Shown: positions 59,544 through 64,000 of the stretch, in pieces
Layout of the letters: every line of letters begins with the position of its first letter
Position numbering within the stretch: position 1 is the stretch's first letter
Assembly: GCA_033439265.1 (NCBI GenBank)
Contig: JAVTVX010000001.1
Coordinates: 17,812,608-17,876,607, forward strand
From: Dillenia suffruticosa
Taxonomy: Eukaryota; Streptophyta; Magnoliopsida; Dilleniales; Dilleniaceae
Length of the DNA: 64,000 bases
Reading direction: 5' to 3'
Made by a program: the position numbers and the translations under genes
The notes under the pieces: generated by a model
What the model saw: the letters and a program-made list of their open reading frames with translations, nothing else
Databases searched by the model: none
What the model was told of the DNA's origin: nothing

Positions 59544-61699
59544 GCAAACTCCTATGTGCACACATTATAACTTTACAAAACATCGTCTTCTTTTTTAGAT
59601 CATCATATGTGGTATGAATGAGTGAGTAATACAAGACTCACTCCCAAGGGACATCGCCGACAAGCATCCAATCTCCATCCTTATCTTCATAGGTTGGCAC
59701 ATACTCGGAGCTGTTCAAGAGATCCATCAACTTGCTTTCATTCATGAAATCAATCATTCCTTGGGACCCATAATCACCTTCACTCACCCCAAAAAATAAG
59801 GTCATTACATATCTTACATTTGAAAAGAAAAGCCAGTGAACTTGGACATTTCAACTACTACTCCTATGTAATATATGTTTACATATAGTGATGATGATGC
59901 TGCAACATATCCTCTTTTTGGAAGTTGTTTAGATTCATGTTTGTCCGGTTTCATATACACGTAATCAACAAAAATTAGATTAGTGAATAAAAATATTAAA
60001 TCTCTTAATTAAGTTTCGATTTCAAAATTTAAAAATAAAAAGAACAACATTAAGAGAGTTTTTCTCTAAATTGGGTCTAAAGTTTGATAATAATTGATGT
60101 AGATTCGTCAGAATCTGAATTTATATATCGATCGATTATAATTAAAAAGAAAAAAGAAAAATTCATATACAAATGCATAAGAGGAGTCAATTTTCAGGAA
60201 ATGGGGATGTGATGTGCCCAATTCTGACTATGTATAATATTTAATTGTATAAATATTTATTTTTGTGGGATGAACAGGCATGAACATGTGCTCAACTTGT
60301 GTCTTCTTGAGGTTTGGTCCTAAAAAATCCCTTTTTACATGTATATCTACAATTAGGCAGCTTTCTAAAAAAGAATCTTCTTTCCCTCCTAAATAAAACC
60401 CAAAAAAAAAAAAAGAGAAATCCCTAGAAAAGGAATCCTGAAGTTTTTTCTTTGGTTCGCCCGCAAAAAAGCATGTTTGTTTTTTATAATGGATGCATTT
60501 AAATACATGAAAATTTAGTAATACTGAAAAAAAGAAAAATGTGTGAACATATGTTTGTTAATTAAGATATAAAACAAATAATATAATATTGTTCTCTATA
60601 ATTTTGAACTTTTCATAAATGACCGTTTCATATAATTTAAAATGGTTTCAGAGCGGGAATTTGATTTTGAGAAGAAATGTTAAGATATAAAATAATTAAT
60701 CATATTTATCTACGAGTTCGAGTCTTTGGATGATTGTTCGACAAGTGTTATATTATACTTTAATAATTGTAAAATTGGACATACCCATGGTAAAGGAGCT
60801 AAACATTTTGGCCAAGGCATCAGACAACTCTTGGTAGCTCTTGTACATCTTCAAGTCTACCTTGCGGAGATAGGGTGCTCCATCCATGCACACCTTCACC
60901 AACGCCACGGCGCCACCCCCGCTGGCCTTGTCACTTTCTTCTCCGTTGCTCTTCTGAGCCATTATGTTCTTCCTGAATGACCTCACTGGTGGCCAACCTA
61001 CCACTTGTGCCCTTCAAAAATAAAATAAATTGTTATTAGAATTATAAATATATATATACACACATGATCAAATGAACATCTTTTCTATTTTCTTTATGAT
61101 AGATATCACTTTCAAAAATATCATTTATAAAAATATCCTATAATATTTACCTAGTTAAAATTGAAAGATGTGACCAAAATAATTCCTTAAAAATTATAAA
61201 AAGGAGCCAAATGAATTTTGCTATCTTAAAAACAATAAAAGTGGAGAGAGATTCAACACCGTAATGCCCCAGAAAAAAAATTGCATAAGCTATGGAAAAA
61301 GCTAACTTTTCTAATGAAATTTAGAGAGACCTGAGACAATCTCGCTGAAAGAATTTAAAAAAAAAAAAAAAAAAAAAATTCCCAAAGAAGAAGAGGAAAG
61401 GGAGGGAGGGAGGGGGGAGGGAGAGAGAAAGAGAGAGGTTACTTGGCTGGAGGCTTTGCAGGATCTTTAGTGCAAGAAAGGGCAGGTTCCTTGGAAGAAT
61501 TCTTCATCATCTCATTGAGATCCATAGCGGGTTTTTTGGAAGACTGAATATTGAGCTTGAGATCAATAGTCTCAGAAAAACCTCTCTTCCCATTATTCTT
61601 GGCAACCTCACCATCTCCACCACCACCACCGGGAAGACCGAGGCACAGCTCGGTCTCCTTGAGGTTCAAGCAATACTCTTTGCGCTCCACGCTGAGCAT
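59027..61699 (-). CDS. Auxin-responsive Aux/IAA repressor, IAA7/14/17 clade
   Basis: Five exons on the minus strand: 61699-61443, 61011-60785, 59777-59642, 59315-59254 and 59064-59027. They have GT-AG introns and consistent phases, and encode 239 residues. Domain I carries the LCLGLPG EAR motif at residues 18-24, which recruits TOPLESS. Domain II carries the auxin degron VGWPPVRS at 90-97, bound by TIR1/AFB receptors. Domains III/IV, the PB1 dimerisation region, run from about 120 ([19 protein letters not shown]) to 229 ([15 protein letters not shown], then the basic KRLRIMKG and [18 protein letters not shown]). The degron core is intact, so auxin-triggered turnover is expected. The ATG at 61699 is chosen because it gives the family-like short leader before NLKETEL; an upstream in-frame ATG at 61921 would add low-complexity residues over a GA tract and the probable TATA box. 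The final exon encodes only 12 residues. Confidence 0.95.
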
Positions 61700-61860
61700 G
61701 ATAATGGACTCTCTCTCTCTCTCTATTCTCTTTGCTTCCAAGTTTTCTCTCTCTACACTTTTCTGTGACTTGAAGGAAAAAAAGAACTTGAGGGGGGAGG
61801 TGGGGAGGGAAACGGAGAGGCAATAATATAAGTGGGAAGGAGATGCGTTTGGCTTCTTGC

Positions 61861-61978
61861 GTTTTATAAATGTGGGCGGGTGTACCGTCCTATCGAGTTT
61901 AGACCCATCATGTGTTGACACGTGGAAATGTCACTGCTTTGGTAGAATTTTTACCGTCCTGATAAGTTTTCACACGTG
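61861..61978 (-). promoter_or_regulatory. Probable Aux/IAA promoter elements: TATA box and two G-boxes
   Basis: For the minus-strand gene, a TATA-like TTTATAAAAC lies around 61861-61870, about 165 bp before the start codon. CACGTG occurs at 61919-61924 and again inside the palindrome cacacgtgtg at 61971-61980. A GAGACA (TGTCTC auxin response core on the gene strand) lies farther upstream at 62401. CT/GA repeats sit in the leader (about 61708-61725). Confidence 0.45.
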
Positions 61979-61984
61979 TGATCT

Positions 61985-63795
61985 AAATTTTCTTATGTGA
62001 TATCAATTAAAAAAAATGTGTATTTTGCATCTTTTGTATTATCGTGATCCGCTCTTTCTGGTGCCATCGGCTTCGATGGCTTCCCACAAAAAGATTAGGA
62101 AAAAACAAATTGACTTTTATCGAAAATTAAAGGATGATTTGGTTAAATTTTAAGTTTTAAAAGAGAATAAATTCTTAAATTTTTGTATTTTTTTCTTTCT
62201 TTTTTTGGATATATTCTTTTTCAATTTTTTTTTATTAAATTAGTAATCAAAAGCATTATATAAATTGAGAAAGTAATGCGAAAAGTGACAAAATAACAAT
62301 ATTTGGTGAAGTGAAAACAATTTCTTTTTTTTTTTCTAATTTTGAAAGAATTATGTTGTGTTTTTATTTTTTTTAATAAACCATTGGTTAAATTCATTTC
62401 GAGACAGATTGACCTTTTAAGAAGCAAAACCCACATGACGTCTATTTTTATCATATATAAAAGTTGAATTTAAAATTTTATTTAACAGATACCACTATAT
62501 GGATAGTGGACTAACAGGGCAATGGATATGCGATGTATAATATATATATATATATATACATATATACATATATATAGTTGTTTTTGGGGGGAGAGGGGAA
62601 GTAAGCATGGTAATGCATGTGAGGAAGTGATGAAAAGGAAATGCAATGATAGGAGGCAAGATTAGGTTACGGAAAAGGGCATGGTGTAATATGTATGAGA
62701 GGATCACCAACAAAACAATTTTGGGGGTCTCATCACCGATTTGGATCTTATGAATACGTTGCCGACATCACAAGAAATTAGGTTATGAATTTTCTCATCA
62801 ACCCCATCAAACTCTTATCCACAATCATTCCAATTTTATAATTATTATGTCTCCTTTCTTCCGTTTCTGTTCATTGGCCAAAAATAAAAAATAAAAATAA
62901 AATGACAGCTCTTATCTTTAAAATCGAAAATTCCTCATCAAGAATGGCTTATGAGGTGAATAACATAAAAAATCAATATTTAAAACAACTTTTTGTAATT
63001 TTTATTTTAATCAGAAGTTCAACTATTATTTTTTGCATATTTACACAGACTTTTTTCTTGAAGAGACTGTCATAAGTAATGCCTAAGAAGGGTTCAAATG
63101 CTGCTAGCCCCAATTCCCCGATTCCCTTATATATATCAAACATTTTGCAGAAACCTTTTCTAGAGTATTTAACCTTTTTCTATAATTATCATTATCCTTA
63201 TGCATGGCCATTGTCTTTGTAAAGATGCATGAAACAACATGCTAGTGATCAAACATCAGAGGTCAAGCTAAAGTACGATCATGTCGTCAATGGAAAAAGG
63301 TAGCAAGCCATCTTATAGCTCAAAATCCCTTTCTAAGATCATAAGGGGTGTCTCGAAAATGCATAGTAAGATACCTAAAATAAGAGGATCAAAAATTATT
63401 GTAAGTTCGTCTTTTCTTTTTTCGGTAATTATAACTGCAAAAATGTAAATTACTGGATAAGATTTAAACTAAATTATTTTTATTTTTATTTTTAATGTTA
63501 TTTTTATTGTTATGTAGTTCTTTTGTTTAGTTCAAACTGGGATTTTTCCCTAGAGTCAGTACAAGTGGTATTTATCTATTGTTGTCCAGAGCTTTTCAGT
63601 ATATTGTTCTCTCATCCCGTCACATTGTGGAAACAATAGAAGCCCAGAAGAACAAAAAGGTTAGGCCGCGGAATTTAATCAGAGGCGAGGGAATTTGCAA
63701 GCTCAATGCCAAAGTCAGGGTTTAAGGCCTCTATTTACGTTATTGTTACTATGAAGGTAAAATTTAATTGTTAGGTTCAGCATATTTAGAAAATT
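61985..63795. other. Upstream intergenic region; no gene seen
   Basis: AT-rich. A TA-rich microsatellite occurs at about 62538-62575 and T runs at 62222-62235 and 62325-62335. No coding sequence is recognised. Confidence 0.5.
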
Positions 63796-63799
63796 TATC

Positions 63800-63985
63800 A
63801 ATGAATTATAACTCAACTACTATTATTCTTTTCTCCTTAGAGGTCCCAAATTCAAATCCGGTAGAAACACCCGATTGGTAAAAAACTCTTATTCAAATAA
63901 CTTTTCTGAGATCTCGTATTCGAACCTTTATAGGTGCATGTATTTTCATAGTTTTCATGGTCTCTATGTATTAAAAAAAAAAAAA
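63800..63985 (+). mobile_element. Probable SINE near the right edge
   Basis: A box-B-like gaggtcccaaattcaaatcc lies near 63840-63860. It is followed by a body of about 120 bp and a poly-A tail (63972-63985). The 5' end is uncertain and no target duplication is visible, perhaps because the window ends 15 bp after the tail. Confidence 0.4.
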
Positions 63986-64000
63986 GGTCTTGAATTTGAA

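Noticed and set aside
1-64000. CRISPR arrays, operons, tRNA or rRNA genes
   Set aside because: None seen. The regular array at 48.8-51.2 kb is a plant tandem repeat with no unique spacers, and tRNA-like segments are SINE heads without a full cloverleaf.

Overview
The window is nuclear DNA of a eudicot plant. Genes have short exons with GT-AG introns, intergenic DNA is AT-rich with many GA/CT, AT and ATT microsatellites, and the recognisable genes are plant families (CRM-domain chloroplast splicing factor, DRIP-type RING E3 ligase, PRA1, Aux/IAA, PGG-type ankyrin protein). Abundant LTR, SINE and LINE debris suggests a medium or large genome. I cannot name the species. No bacterial, organellar or CRISPR features were seen.

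Layout. 0-4.4 kb: 5' half of a CFM3-like CRM gene on the minus strand, running off the left edge. 4.4-7.5 kb: repeats. 7.5-10.7 kb: broken copy A of an ankyrin/PGG gene with its 3' flank. 10.7-16.1 kb: AT-rich DNA and a bounded solo Ty1/copia LTR. 16.2-18.4 kb: intact ankyrin/PGG copy B. 18.4-25.0 kb: old Ty3/gypsy (Athila/Tat-like) element that split copy B from its own 3' flank, with another LTR nested inside. 25.2-26.6 kb: PPR pseudogene. 26.6-30.2 kb: a duplicated block and a LINE RNase H relic. 30.4-30.9 kb: intronless PRA1 gene. 31-35.3 kb: low-complexity DNA and a possible MITE. 35.3-40.4 kb: complete seven-exon DRIP-like RING E3 gene (minus). 43.2-54.6 kb: a gene graveyard on the minus strand, with broken MRS2-3-like, SEC23-like and ABCB15-like genes. 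Between the last two lies a GC-richer array of about 2.3 kb with a ~407-bp higher-order period. 54.3-55.8 kb: two small retroposons with clear target-site duplications and a 136-bp tandem array. 59.0-61.7 kb: complete five-exon Aux/IAA gene (minus) with G-boxes upstream.

Five genes look functional as read: CFM3 (partial), ankyrin copy B, PRA1, DRIP and Aux/IAA. They do not form a pathway; this is ordinary plant gene order. The two most interesting observations are the first intron of the CFM3 gene, which looks as if it arose by tandem duplication of an exon segment carrying AGGT, and the ACGTCA-rich higher-order array at 48.8-51.2 kb.
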